The notes under the pieces: model-generated
What the model was told of the DNA's origin: nothing
The model's input: the letters and a program-made list of their open reading frames with translations, nothing else
Databases searched by the model: none
Program-made: the position numbers and the translations under genes
Shown: positions 1 to 7,031 of the stretch, piece by piece
Position numbering within the stretch: position 1 is the first letter of the stretch
Layout of the letters: each line of letters begins with the position of its first letter
DNA from: Oscillospiraceae bacterium
GTDB lineage: Bacteria; Bacillota; Clostridia; Christensenellales; QALW01
Assembly: GCA_022009755.1 (NCBI GenBank)
Contig: CP091722.1
Span: 752,001-816,000, forward strand
DNA length: 64,000 nucleotides
Reading direction: 5' to 3'

Positions 1-275
1 CGCCGCAGCTCTTGGAGCGCTACGCCATGTGTTCCGCTCGTTGGGTGCAGTGCGAGGAAATGACCAACCGCATGGGTTTCCTCTCCAAGCACCCCACCAC
101 GGGGAAGCCGATCCCGTCTCCGTTTATCAACATCGGCATCAACTACATGAACCAGGCGGTTCGACTCTGGAACGAGATATTCCAGATCGTGAAAGAAAAC
201 TGCAGCACGGAATACGGCGAGTCAACGCCGCAGGATGACCTTATGGAGCGCCTGCTCCGTGCGAGAAAGGGGTAA
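1..275 (+). CDS. Phage terminase small subunit, P27-like (5' end outside window)
   Basis: The reading frame is open from the first base, so the N-terminus lies upstream of the window. About 90 C-terminal residues are visible. They carry a helical stretch (LLERYAMCSARW) and a closing AVRLWNEIFQIV helix, which is the pattern of P27-type small terminases in gut Firmicutes phages. The protein would recognise phage DNA and load the large terminase for packaging. Unusually, the large subunit lies almost 7 kb downstream, with the methylation cassette in between. The family call is by recognition and moderately secure. Confidence 0.7.
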   Translation, partial: PQLLERYAMCSARWVQCEEMTNRMGFLSKHPTTGKPIPSPFINIGINYMNQAVRLWNEIFQIVKENCSTEYGESTPQDDLMERLLRARKG

Positions 276-279
276 CACC

Positions 280-1062
280 ATGTTTGAAAAAGTAAATCCG
301 TGCCACCCGGATAAGGTGGCGGACAGAATTGCCGGGGCGCTTGTCGACCTGGCATACAGAAAAGAAACCGATCCCCGTATTGCCGTAGAAGTCCTCATCG
401 GTCACGGCGTGTGCCACATCATTGCGGAAACTTCCGTCATGCTGGACAAGGCAGATGTCACTGCCGCCGTTCACCGCATTGCAGGAAATCTCACTGTGGA
501 CTATGTGGAAGTACCGCAGGACGGTCACCTCGCCAATAACCAGGCAGACGGCGTCCGCTGCGGCGATAACGGCATCTTCAAGGGGATGCCCGTGACTGAG
601 GAGCAGAAAACGCTGTCCGAGATTGCACGGGACATTTTCTCCGTGTATCCCTATGACGGCAAGTACATTCTGGATGGCGACCGGCTTATCCTCTGTCAGA
701 GTAATGCGCCTTCGGATGCGCTCCGAAAGCTGTACCCCGATGCGGAGATCAACCCGCTCGGCGACTGGACGGGCGGCACCGATGTGGACACCGGTGCTAC
801 CAACCGCAAGCTCGGCTCGGATATGGCCGACTCCGTGACAGGCGGTGGTCTGCACGGCAAGGATCTGTCCAAGGCGGATGTGTCCGTCAACATCTACGCT
901 TTCCTCAAAGCCCAGAAAACCGGCAAGCCCGTAACGCTCTGCTGCGCCATTGGGGACGATGCCGTGGATGGCAGACCGTATGAGGAAATTGTCGAGATTG
1001 CTCGAAAATACATCTCCGACCTTGGCGGCTTTGAGAAGTTTGCGGAATGGGGGCTGGTCTGA
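280..1062 (+). CDS. metK: Phage-encoded S-adenosylmethionine synthetase
   Basis: The roughly 260-residue protein opens with VNPCHPDKVADRIAGALVD, the methionine/ATP-binding signature of MetK, and later has a GGTDVDTGATNRKLGSD segment and a GGGLHGKD loop. It should make SAM from methionine and ATP. It is far shorter than cellular MetK (about 380-400 residues), as is usual for phage versions. The start at 280 follows GAGAAAGGGG; an in-frame ATG at 235 lies inside the previous gene. The stop overlaps the next start (TGATG), so it is translationally coupled to the methyltransferases and probably supplies their cofactor. Confidence 0.87.
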   Translation: MFEKVNPCHPDKVADRIAGALVDLAYRKETDPRIAVEVLIGHGVCHIIAETSVMLDKADVTAAVHRIAGNLTVDYVEVPQDGHLANNQADGVRCGDNGIFKGMPVTEEQKTLSEIARDIFSVYPYDGKYILDGDRLILCQSNAPSDALRKLYPDAEINPLGDWTGGTDVDTGATNRKLGSDMADSVTGGGLHGKDLSKADVSVNIYAFLKAQKTGKPVTLCCAIGDDAVDGRPYEEIVEIARKYISDLGGFEKFAEWGLV

Positions 1063-2299
1063 TGAAAACAACGACCGAAATGCAGCTCGTCCCCATTACG
1101 AAGCTGGTACCGTATGTAAACAACGCCCGGACACACAGCCCGGAGCAGATCAATAAGCTCCGCTCCTCGCTGCGGGAGTTCGGCTTCATCAATCCCGTCA
1201 TCATCGACCGTGACTATGGCGTTATTGCCGGTCACGGTCGTATTCTTGCCGCCAAGGAGGAAGGCATCTCTGAGGTGCCGTGCGTCTTTGCCGACCACCT
1301 CACCGAAGTGCAGAAGAAAGCCTATATCATTGCCGACAACCGCATGGCGATGGACGCAGGCTGGGATGAAGAACTCCTGCGTGTGGAGATCGAGTCCCTG
1401 CAGGCGGCAGACTTTGACCCGCTCCTCACCGGTTTTGACGAAAAGGAGCTGTCGAAGCTGTTTGACGACGGCATTGAAGCCGAAGAGGACAATTTCGATG
1501 TGGATGCCGAGCTGCAAAAGCCGACCTTCACGAAGTCCGGCGACATCTGGACACTTGGCAGACACAGACTCATCTGCGGCGACAGTACAAAGAGGAAACC
1601 TACACCGCCCTTATGGACGGTCACAAGGCAAACCTCGTTATAACCGACCCGCCCTACAATGTGAACTACGAGGGCAGCGCAGGAAAAATAAAAAACGACA
1701 ACATGGCATCGGAGAAGTTTTTCGACTTCCTCTTCGATGCCTTTTCCAATATGGAGAAGGTCATGGCAGACGATGCCTCCATCTATGTGTTCCACGCCGA
1801 CACCGAGGGGCTGAATTTTCGCAAGGCATTTGATGCCGCAGGGTTCTACCTCTCCGGCTGCTGTATCTGGAAGAAACAGTCTCTGGTACTGGGACGCTCA
1901 CCGTATCAGTGGCAGCACGAGCCGTGCCTTTACGGCTGGAAGAAGAAAGGCAAGCACCAATGGTACACCGGACGCAAGGAGTCCACCATCTGGGAGTTCG
2001 ACAAGCCCAAGAAGAACGGCGACCATCCCACCATGAAACCCGTTCCGCTTCTGGCATACCCCATTCAGAACAGCTCTATGGCAAACTCCGTGGTGCTCGA
2101 CCCCTTTGGCGGCTCCGGCTCCACGCTCATTGCCTGTGAGCAGACCGACCGCATCTGCTGCACCATCGAACTGGACGAAAAGTTCTGTGACGTCATTGTC
2201 CGCAGATACATCGAGCAGGTCGGCTCGGATGAAAAGGTCAGCGTGCTGCGTAACGGCAAGGAATACAAGTACAGTGAGGTAGCGCCCCATGATGAATAA
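1062..2299 (+). CDS. ParB domain-DNA adenine/cytosine-N4 methyltransferase (frameshifted at about 1592)
   Basis: The N-terminal 130 residues are a ParB/Srx-like domain (LVPYVNNARTHSPEQ, then GVIAGHGRILAA). The C-terminal part is a class I methyltransferase with catalytic DPPYN, a substrate region around SPYQWQHEPCLYGW, and the SAM motif VLDPFGGSGSTLIAC. Such fusions methylate exocyclic amino groups of A or C. The frame breaks after RLICGDSTK; adding one G to AAAGAGG restores an EETYTALMDG linker. The ATG at 1062 overlaps the metK stop; an in-frame ATG at 1047 is less likely. The gene overlaps the following C5 methyltransferase. I regard the break as a probable sequence error. Confidence 0.85.
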
Positions 2300-4466
2300 G
2301 ACTTTGACCCTCGGAAGCCTGTTTGATGGCTCCGGGGGCTTTCCTTTGGGCGGGCTGCTTGCCGGTATCACTCCCGTGTGGGCATCGGAAATTGAGCCGT
2401 TCCCCATACGAGTGACCACCAAGCGTCTGCCTTTTATGAAGCACTACGGGAACATCTCCGCTATGGGCGGCGGCAGGATCGAACCCGTGGACATTATCAC
2501 CTTCGGCAGCCCGTGCCAGGACATGAGTATCGCCGGTCGAAGGGACGGCTTGGACGGCTCCCGTTCCAGCCTTTTCTATGAAGCCGTCCGAATCATCAAA
2601 GAAATGAGGTGTGCCACCGATGGTAAATATCCGAGATGGATCTGCTGGGAGAATGTCCCCGGCGCCTTCTCCTCGAACAAGGGCGAGGACTTCAAAGCCG
2701 TCCTCGAAGCGGTCATCGGCATCGCCGAGCCGAATGCCGAGGTGCCTATGCCTGAAAAGCACGATGGCCCTACGCCGACCTTTACATGGGAGACGGATGG
2801 AGCGTTGCGTACCGAACTCTTGACGCGCAATACTGGGGAGTTCCCCAGCGAAGACGCCGCATCTACCTTGTCGCAGATCTTGCAGGTGGAAGTGCCGGAA
2901 ATACTATTTGAGTCAGAAGGCTTGTCTGGGTATTCTGCGGAGGGCTTCCGCTCGTGGCAAAGAACTGCCGGAAGTTTTACGCCTTGCACTGGAGCGACAG
3001 GCTTCGACGGGTACAACGGCAGTCTGACTGAGGAGGTTTCTTCCACGCTTGGTGTAAACTGCGGAGTCTCAACAGGTCGCAACGGCATCGTGCTGAATGA
3101 CCAGGGCGGCGACCGCATGGAAGTTTCCGAGGATGTTGCTGCAACGCTCCGAGCGGAAAATCACGGGCATCCACCCTGTGTGATGGAATCTGCAGGCTTC
3201 TGCACGGAGCATTCCGCAAAAAGCCGTACCATTGGCTATGAGGAAGAATGCTCTCCCACGCTCCGAGCGGGTGTAGTTCCTGCGGCGGTGGCACTGGAAA
3301 ACCATCCGACCGACAGCAGGGTTAAGCTCTCCGAGGACGGCAATGTGCAGACGCTGACCTCCCGCATGGGTACAGGCGGCAACAATGTGCCGCTTGTGAT
3401 GAAGATCCGCTCCGGCTGCGAAGGCGGCGGCAAGGGTGCGCTCATCCAAGAGAATAAATCCGCGACTCTGTCCTGCAACAACGACCAGACGCTGTTCGAG
3501 CCTTGCGGTTGGGACGGCGGGCAGGTTTCTCCGACCCTCACCAAGCAGAATGCGGGTGGAAATCAGCGTATGCCGGACAAGGACAATTTCACCTGTGTCC
3601 TTCAGCCCTTCGGCATCTCCTCCAAGGACTCCAACGCCATGAAGTCGGATAATCCTCACAGTGGCATCTACAAAGCGGAAACCGCACGGACGCTGGACGG
3701 CAACGGCGGCAATCCTTCCTGTAATCAGGGCGGCATCGCTGTTGTTGCTTTCACGCAGAATCAGCGTGATGAGGTACGTGACCTCGGTGACCACTCCGCT
3801 GTGGTGTGCGCCAACGCAGGGACGAAACAGCAGACCTTTGTGCTGCAAGGCTCCATGATCGGTCGAGACGATAAGAACGGTCCACAGGGCGATGGCATCA
3901 ACGAAGATGTATCCTTCACCCTCAATACCGTTGACCGCCATGCCGTGTACAGCATGACAACGGGCAGCTTCACCCAGGTTTCCAAGGAAAAAGCACCGAC
4001 TGTCCTCGCACGGGACTACAAAGACCCTACCGCCGTTTGCTACGGCATAGGCAGAGACACCTTCAATCAGGGGCAGAACGCCAAGTTCGCTCCTACCTTT
4101 GAAAAGGAGCTTCAGCCGACATTGGTAGCCAAAGGACCGGGTGCTATCCAAAGCGGATACACCGTCAGGCGGCTGACACCCACCGAATGCGCACGGCTGC
4201 AAGGCTTCCCGGATAACTGGTGCGCTGACCTCGGTACGGGAAAGCCGACCGATGAGGAAATGTACTTCTGGCACAAGGTGTTCAAGACCTATTCCGAAGT
4301 GACCGGCTGCAAGATGAAATCCGATAAGCAGGTCGCAAAGTGGCTGAAAAACCCGTATTCCGACAGTGCGGAATATAAGATGTGGGGCAACGGCGTGGCG
4401 CTGCCGTGCGTATGGTTCATGCTCTGCGGGATCGTGTGGGCAGAAAAAATCGAGGCAGCGGATTGA
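2289..4466 (+). CDS. C5-cytosine DNA methyltransferase with a large repetitive insertion
   Basis: Of 725 residues, the first 160 hold C5 methyltransferase motifs: SLFDGSGGFPLGG (SAM), GSPCQDMS with the catalytic Cys, and WENVPG. The last 120 hold motifs IX-X (RRLTPTECARLQGFPDNW and YKMWGNGVALPCVW). Between them lies an insertion of about 430 residues at the place of the target-recognition domain. It contains many variants of a 'V-S/A-x-TL-x(6-10)-P-x-x-V' unit, such as VAATLRAENHGHPPCV and APTVLARDYKDPTAV. Ordinary phage C5 enzymes are 300-450 residues long. The insertion may carry several recognition modules. It overlaps the upstream methyltransferase, so both belong to one transcript. Confidence 0.88.
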   Translation: MMNKTLTLGSLFDGSGGFPLGGLLAGITPVWASEIEPFPIRVTTKRLPFMKHYGNISAMGGGRIEPVDIITFGSPCQDMSIAGRRDGLDGSRSSLFYEAVRIIKEMRCATDGKYPRWICWENVPGAFSSNKGEDFKAVLEAVIGIAEPNAEVPMPEKHDGPTPTFTWETDGALRTELLTRNTGEFPSEDAASTLSQILQVEVPEILFESEGLSGYSAEGFRSWQRTAGSFTPCTGATGFDGYNGSLTEEVSSTLGVNCGVSTGRNGIVLNDQGGDRMEVSEDVAATLRAENHGHPPCVMESAGFCTEHSAKSRTIGYEEECSPTLRAGVVPAAVALENHPTDSRVKLSEDGNVQTLTSRMGTGGNNVPLVMKIRSGCEGGGKGALIQENKSATLSCNNDQTLFEPCGWDGGQVSPTLTKQNAGGNQRMPDKDNFTCVLQPFGISSKDSNAMKSDNPHSGIYKAETARTLDGNGGNPSCNQGGIAVVAFTQNQRDEVRDLGDHSAVVCANAGTKQQTFVLQGSMIGRDDKNGPQGDGINEDVSFTLNTVDRHAVYSMTTGSFTQVSKEKAPTVLARDYKDPTAVCYGIGRDTFNQGQNAKFAPTFEKELQPTLVAKGPGAIQSGYTVRRLTPTECARLQGFPDNWCADLGTGKPTDEEMYFWHKVFKTYSEVTGCKMKSDKQVAKWLKNPYSDSAEYKMWGNGVALPCVWFMLCGIVWAEKIEAAD

Positions 4467-4482
4467 CCGCTCCTCGATCTCA

Positions 4483-4686
4483 TCAGTTTTTCCTGGTAGG
4501 CTTCACATTGACATCCGGACGGATGCTTCCGTTGATCTCGCCGTTCTGCTCTTCAAACTTTTTGATGTTCTCACGAATCAGCACAAGAATGTGGCTGTTC
4601 ACGGAACGCCCTTCATAATCGGCAACAAAGCCGAGCTTTTCAAGCATTTCTTCCTCTATGCGTATTGAAACGCTCTTGATAGCCAT
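4483..4686 (-). CDS. Ribbon-helix-helix (Arc/CopG-like) small regulator
   Basis: The 67-residue protein begins MAIKSVSIRIEEEMLEKLGF, an N-terminal beta strand followed by a helix as in Arc/MetJ/CopG DNA-binding proteins. A second helix (VNSHILVLIRENIKKFEEQ) and a basic tail follow. It is transcribed toward the end of the C5 methyltransferase and away from the SLOG gene at 4799. Two perfect palindromes lie between the divergent genes, the kind of site a dimeric RHH repressor binds. The role is inferred from fold and context; an antitoxin is an alternative, but no toxin is adjacent. Confidence 0.72.
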   Translation of the reverse strand: MAIKSVSIRIEEEMLEKLGFVADYEGRSVNSHILVLIRENIKKFEEQNGEINGSIRPDVNVKPTRKN

Positions 4687-4700
4687 ACGGTCACCTCTCC

Positions 4701-4721
4701 ATAAACATATTATATGTTTAT
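4701..4721. promoter_or_regulatory. Palindromic operator candidate next to the RHH gene
   Basis: Two nine-base arms (ATAAACATA and TATGTTTAT) form a perfect inverted repeat around a 3-nt centre. The right arm overlaps the likely -35 element of the SLOG promoter, so a bound repressor would block transcription. It lies just upstream of the RHH start codon and could also give autoregulation. Confidence 0.6.
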
Positions 4722-4745
4722 TTTATGTCCATCATGTGCTACAAT
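4717..4745 (+). promoter_or_regulatory. Candidate promoter for the SLOG gene
   Basis: A weak -35 (TTTATT, 4717-4722), a 17-nt spacer and a good -10 (TACAAT, 4740-4745) lie about 55 nt before the SLOG start. The -35 overlaps the upstream palindrome, and the second palindrome lies just downstream of the -10. Confidence 0.45.
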
Positions 4746-4754
4746 GTTCTAAAT

Positions 4755-4771
4755 AGATATACGGTATATCT
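4755..4771. promoter_or_regulatory. Second palindrome in the RHH/SLOG intergenic region
   Basis: AGATATAC and GTATATCT form a perfect inverted repeat with a 1-nt centre, between the candidate -10 and the ribosome binding site of the SLOG gene. Its sequence differs from the first palindrome, so it may bind another regulator or act as a roadblock site. Confidence 0.5.
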
Positions 4772-4798
4772 ACAATAAATTTTGGAGGCGGCTTGAAA

Positions 4799-5143
4799 AT
4801 GCGTGTTGCTGTAATCGGTTCAAGAGGGCTTATGGTGGATGACCTCGGAAAATATCTGCCGGACAATGTAACGGAGATCGTTTCCGGCGGTGCGAGAGGT
4901 GTTGACAGCTGTGCAAGGAGCTATGCGCAGACACACGGGATCAAACTGACGGAATTTCTCCCGGAATACGAGAAGTTCGGACGCTCCGCACCCCTCAAGC
5001 GAAATATTACGATCATTGAGAATGCAGACCTTGTGTTGGCTTTCTGGGACGGAACATCCCACGGCACGAAATTCGTGATCGACAACTGCAAAAAGATGGG
5101 TGTCCCGGTCAAGATCTTTGTACCCAATCGGGAGTGCAAATGA
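4799..5143 (+). CDS. SLOG-superfamily nucleotide-binding protein (DUF2493/YspA-like)
   Basis: About 114 residues with the SLOG Rossmann signature: an N-terminal MRVAVIGSRGL strand-loop, then IVSGGARGVDSCARSYA, and a later DLVLAFWDGTSHGTKFVID strand. SLOG domains bind nucleotides or nucleotide-derived ligands and occur in phage, conflict systems and LOG-like enzymes. The ligand here is unknown. GGAGG at 4784-4788 serves either TTG 4793 or ATG 4799; the latter has better spacing. It is divergent from the RHH gene, with palindromes between, suggesting a small regulated module rather than part of the late operon. Confidence 0.72.
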   Translation: MRVAVIGSRGLMVDDLGKYLPDNVTEIVSGGARGVDSCARSYAQTHGIKLTEFLPEYEKFGRSAPLKRNITIIENADLVLAFWDGTSHGTKFVIDNCKKMGVPVKIFVPNRECK

Positions 5144-5194
5144 AGCCGATGTCTTGTTCACATCGTAGAATGTAGCATTTCCGGCAGATAGGAC

Positions 5195-5223
5195 TTGCTA
5201 TTCAGCGAAATCTGAGCAATATA
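5195..5223 (+). promoter_or_regulatory. Candidate promoter before the accessory block
   Basis: TTGCTA (5195-5200) and AATATA (5218-5223) are separated by 17 nt, about 30 nt before an AAAGGAG ribosome binding site. The match is moderate. Confidence 0.35.
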
Positions 5224-5253
5224 TGTAGTACGCCAAACGAAAGGAGTGCTACT

Positions 5254-5535
5254 ATGAAACGAAGCAATGAAAACTGCCGTGGATGCCTTTATACTGGAGC
5301 GCATCAATGATTGCGGCAGCAGACCGAACGAATCATTGTCCGATGCCATTGAGCGGCTGTCCGTGTGTGCCGACAAGCTGAGAAATACGCTCTCTGCCGA
5401 ACAGCGCATCCTGCTGACCGATTGCGAAATGCCTACTCTGTGACAGACGGCGAGACAATGAACTGCTATTACCGTGCCGGGTTTTCCGACGCGGTATTAT
5501 TTTTGCTTGGGTGGAGGGATTCTGAATGGAACTGA
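5254..5535 (+). CDS. Small phage protein of unknown function (two frameshifts)
   Basis: A good ribosome binding site (AAAGGAG) precedes ATG 5254, but that frame closes after 18 codons. Adding one A at about 5269 and another at about 5428, both in A runs, gives one roughly 94-residue protein. It contains VDAFILERINDCGSR, a helical SDAIERLSVCADKLRNTL segment and a YYRAGFSDAVLFLLGW ending. The repaired frame overlaps the next start in the tight packing typical of phage. I do not recognise the family. Both breaks are homopolymer-length differences, so this is probably an intact gene with sequence errors. Confidence 0.5.
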
Positions 5536-6203
5536 ATTTTCATGTGAATGGTGCAGAGCGCAAGCGGCTGGTGCAGACCATCTCCGACTGGCTCGGTGTC
5601 CCCGCAAAGTACTGCGGCGCGCCCACATTCAACTATGAGGTGGATTACTTCACCATTGACCGAAACGGCAGCCTTTCCTTTGATGACCGTGCCGACAGCG
5701 AGGTCATCGAGCGGCTGCTTCAGTACATCTACGATGAGGGCTTTGACATCGACCAGAGCAATGCCGATGACGAGGACGAGCCTTGCGCCGTCTGCATTTC
5801 CATGCCGAGGAGCCTGTTCACCGACAGCAATCTGGAAAACCTCAAGGCACTCATTGCCGCCAAGGGCAATCTCATCAAGAAAGCCCTCGGAGTCGCTGAC
5901 CTGCCACTGGAAATCACGGACACGAAGGTATCCTTCCCTTGGTTCCCGGCGACTCCCACCCCGGACGAGATGAACGCCTACGATACTTTCATCTGCAAGC
6001 TGTGTGAAATGGCACGGAATCAAAGCCGTGTCAATTCTTCCGAAAAGCCCATCGATAATGAGAAATATGCCTTCCGCTGCTTTCTCCTGCGGCTCGGCTT
6101 CATCGGTGCGGAATACAAGACCGCACGAAAGATACTGCTGAAGAACCTGTCCGGCTCCTCGGCATTCAGGAACGGAGGTGCGCAGCATGAGATTTCCGAG
6201 TAA
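5526..6203 (+). CDS. Conserved mobile-element protein of unknown function
   Basis: 225 residues, acidic. It starts MELNFHVNGAERKRLVQTI, has a YEVDYFTIDRNGSLSFDDR segment, and carries a central acidic stretch (DADDEDEP-like). In gut Firmicutes mobile elements, proteins of this kind recur in this position and are often labelled 'virulence protein' without functional evidence. I see no catalytic motif, signal peptide or membrane segment. ATG 5526 overlaps the previous frame, and the end overlaps the next gene's ribosome binding site and start. The context suggests an early or middle accessory operon. Confidence 0.7.
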   Translation: MELNFHVNGAERKRLVQTISDWLGVPAKYCGAPTFNYEVDYFTIDRNGSLSFDDRADSEVIERLLQYIYDEGFDIDQSNADDEDEPCAVCISMPRSLFTDSNLENLKALIAAKGNLIKKALGVADLPLEITDTKVSFPWFPATPTPDEMNAYDTFICKLCEMARNQSRVNSSEKPIDNEKYAFRCFLLRLGFIGAEYKTARKILLKNLSGSSAFRNGGAQHEISE

Positions 6204-6414
6204 GGAAATAGTCGAACGCATCCGTAAGGAATACCCAGTCGGCACTCGTGTGGAGCTTGTTCAGATGGACGATCCGCAGGCACCGCCTGTTGGCACGAAA
6301 GGCACCGTGCGAGGCGTGGATGACATCGGCAGCATCATGGTTGCCTGGGATAACGGCTGCGGTCTGAGCGTGGCTTACGGCGAGGACATCTGTCGGAGGT
6401 GCGACCATGACTGA
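6187..6414 (+). CDS. DUF4314 family small protein
   Basis: About 75 residues with the compact beta-rich DUF4314 pattern: VGTRVELVQMDDPQAPPVG, GTKGTVRGVDDIGSIMV and a VAWDNGCGLSVAYGED ending. The fold resembles small SH3-like barrels, but no function is known to me. ATG 6187 follows GGAGG at a good distance; an earlier in-frame GTG at 6178 overlaps that site. It overlaps the next gene by 8 nt, so the two are co-translated. Confidence 0.75.
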   Translation: MRFPSKEIVERIRKEYPVGTRVELVQMDDPQAPPVGTKGTVRGVDDIGSIMVAWDNGCGLSVAYGEDICRRCDHD

Positions 6415-6592
6415 GAAAATCCGAGAGCAGATCCTCGCCATCCGCAAGACCGGCCGCGCGAATATGTTTGATGTGCCGATGGTACAGTACATTGCCAATG
6501 AGATGCGGTTTTACGAACTGGTGGTATTCCTCGAAGAACACCGCAGCGAGTATGTGCATTTCATCCTCACTGGCGAATACAAACCGCTGTAA
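6407..6592 (+). CDS. DUF5049 family small protein
   Basis: 61 residues; the whole chain matches the DUF5049 pattern (IREQILAIRKTGRANMFDV, then FYELVVFLEEHRSEYVHFI). These helical proteins travel with DUF4314 proteins in Firmicutes prophages and conjugative elements, and their role is unknown. It is preceded by CGGAGGTG and overlaps the DUF4314 gene. Confidence 0.75.
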   Translation: MTEKIREQILAIRKTGRANMFDVPMVQYIANEMRFYELVVFLEEHRSEYVHFILTGEYKPL

Positions 6593-6630
6593 AATACACA
6601 GTTTCCCCTCCGCATGATCGTGTACTATAT

Positions 6631-6674
6631 GCCTCCGAAATGACTGGATATATCCCGAACATGACGGTAATATA
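6631..6674 (+). promoter_or_regulatory. Repeated phage promoter-like element, copy 1
   Basis: CCTCCGAAATGACTGGATATAT is followed at fixed distance by TAATAT. A near copy stands at 28941-28984 before the first recombinase. Reading TGGATA as -35 and TAATAT as -10 gives a 17-nt spacer in both copies. The matching 5' part in copy 2 is the end of a coding region (Pro-Pro-Asn-stop), and here too it can be read Pro-Pro-Lys-stop, so this may mark a lost gene end. Confidence 0.5.
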
Positions 6675-6706
6675 CACTCACAACAAACAAACGGAGGTAC
6701 ACGATT

Positions 6707-6934
6707 ATGTGGAAAGAAGGCAGCATCAGAGTTAACGGTGAGGTTTTTCACTACTGGATGAAGCAGTATGACAAAGGCTCCGAGTGGGGCATCGACGGTG
6801 GACGCATTTCCAAGCTGATGCTCAAGCGCAACGGATACATTGTCTGCAACTACGACAGGGGCTGGGACATTGAGCCCACCGATGAGAACACGCAGCTTGT
6901 GCTGGAGCTTCTGCTCCACAGCGAGAACTGGTAA
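6707..6934 (+). CDS. Conserved small phage protein (DUF7678-like)
   Basis: 75 residues, MWKEGSIRVNGEVFHYWM at the start, then a segment reading SEWGIDGGRISKLMLKRNG and a CNYDRGWDIEPTDENT turn; short beta-strand protein with no visible catalytic residues. Such proteins are common just upstream of the large terminase in Clostridia phages. ACGGAGG precedes the ATG by 9 nt. The upstream gap holds the repeated promoter element. The family name is from memory and less sure than the gene itself. Confidence 0.62.
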   Translation: MWKEGSIRVNGEVFHYWMKQYDKGSEWGIDGGRISKLMLKRNGYIVCNYDRGWDIEPTDENTQLVLELLLHSENW

Positions 6935-7031
6935 GCCACAACAATTCAAAGCAACGGCTCCGAGAGGGGCTGCTGCTCGTTATACGGAAGGTCGCACCGA
7001 TTTCGGTGGCGGCTATTTTTATGCCTTGGAG

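Noticed and set aside
241..1071. Minus-strand frame opposite metK
   Set aside because: Shadow of a clear MetK; no family features.
3069..4274. Long minus-strand frame (401 codons) opposite the C5 methyltransferase
   Set aside because: No ribosome binding site or recognisable domain; it mirrors the codon bias of the strong gene on +.
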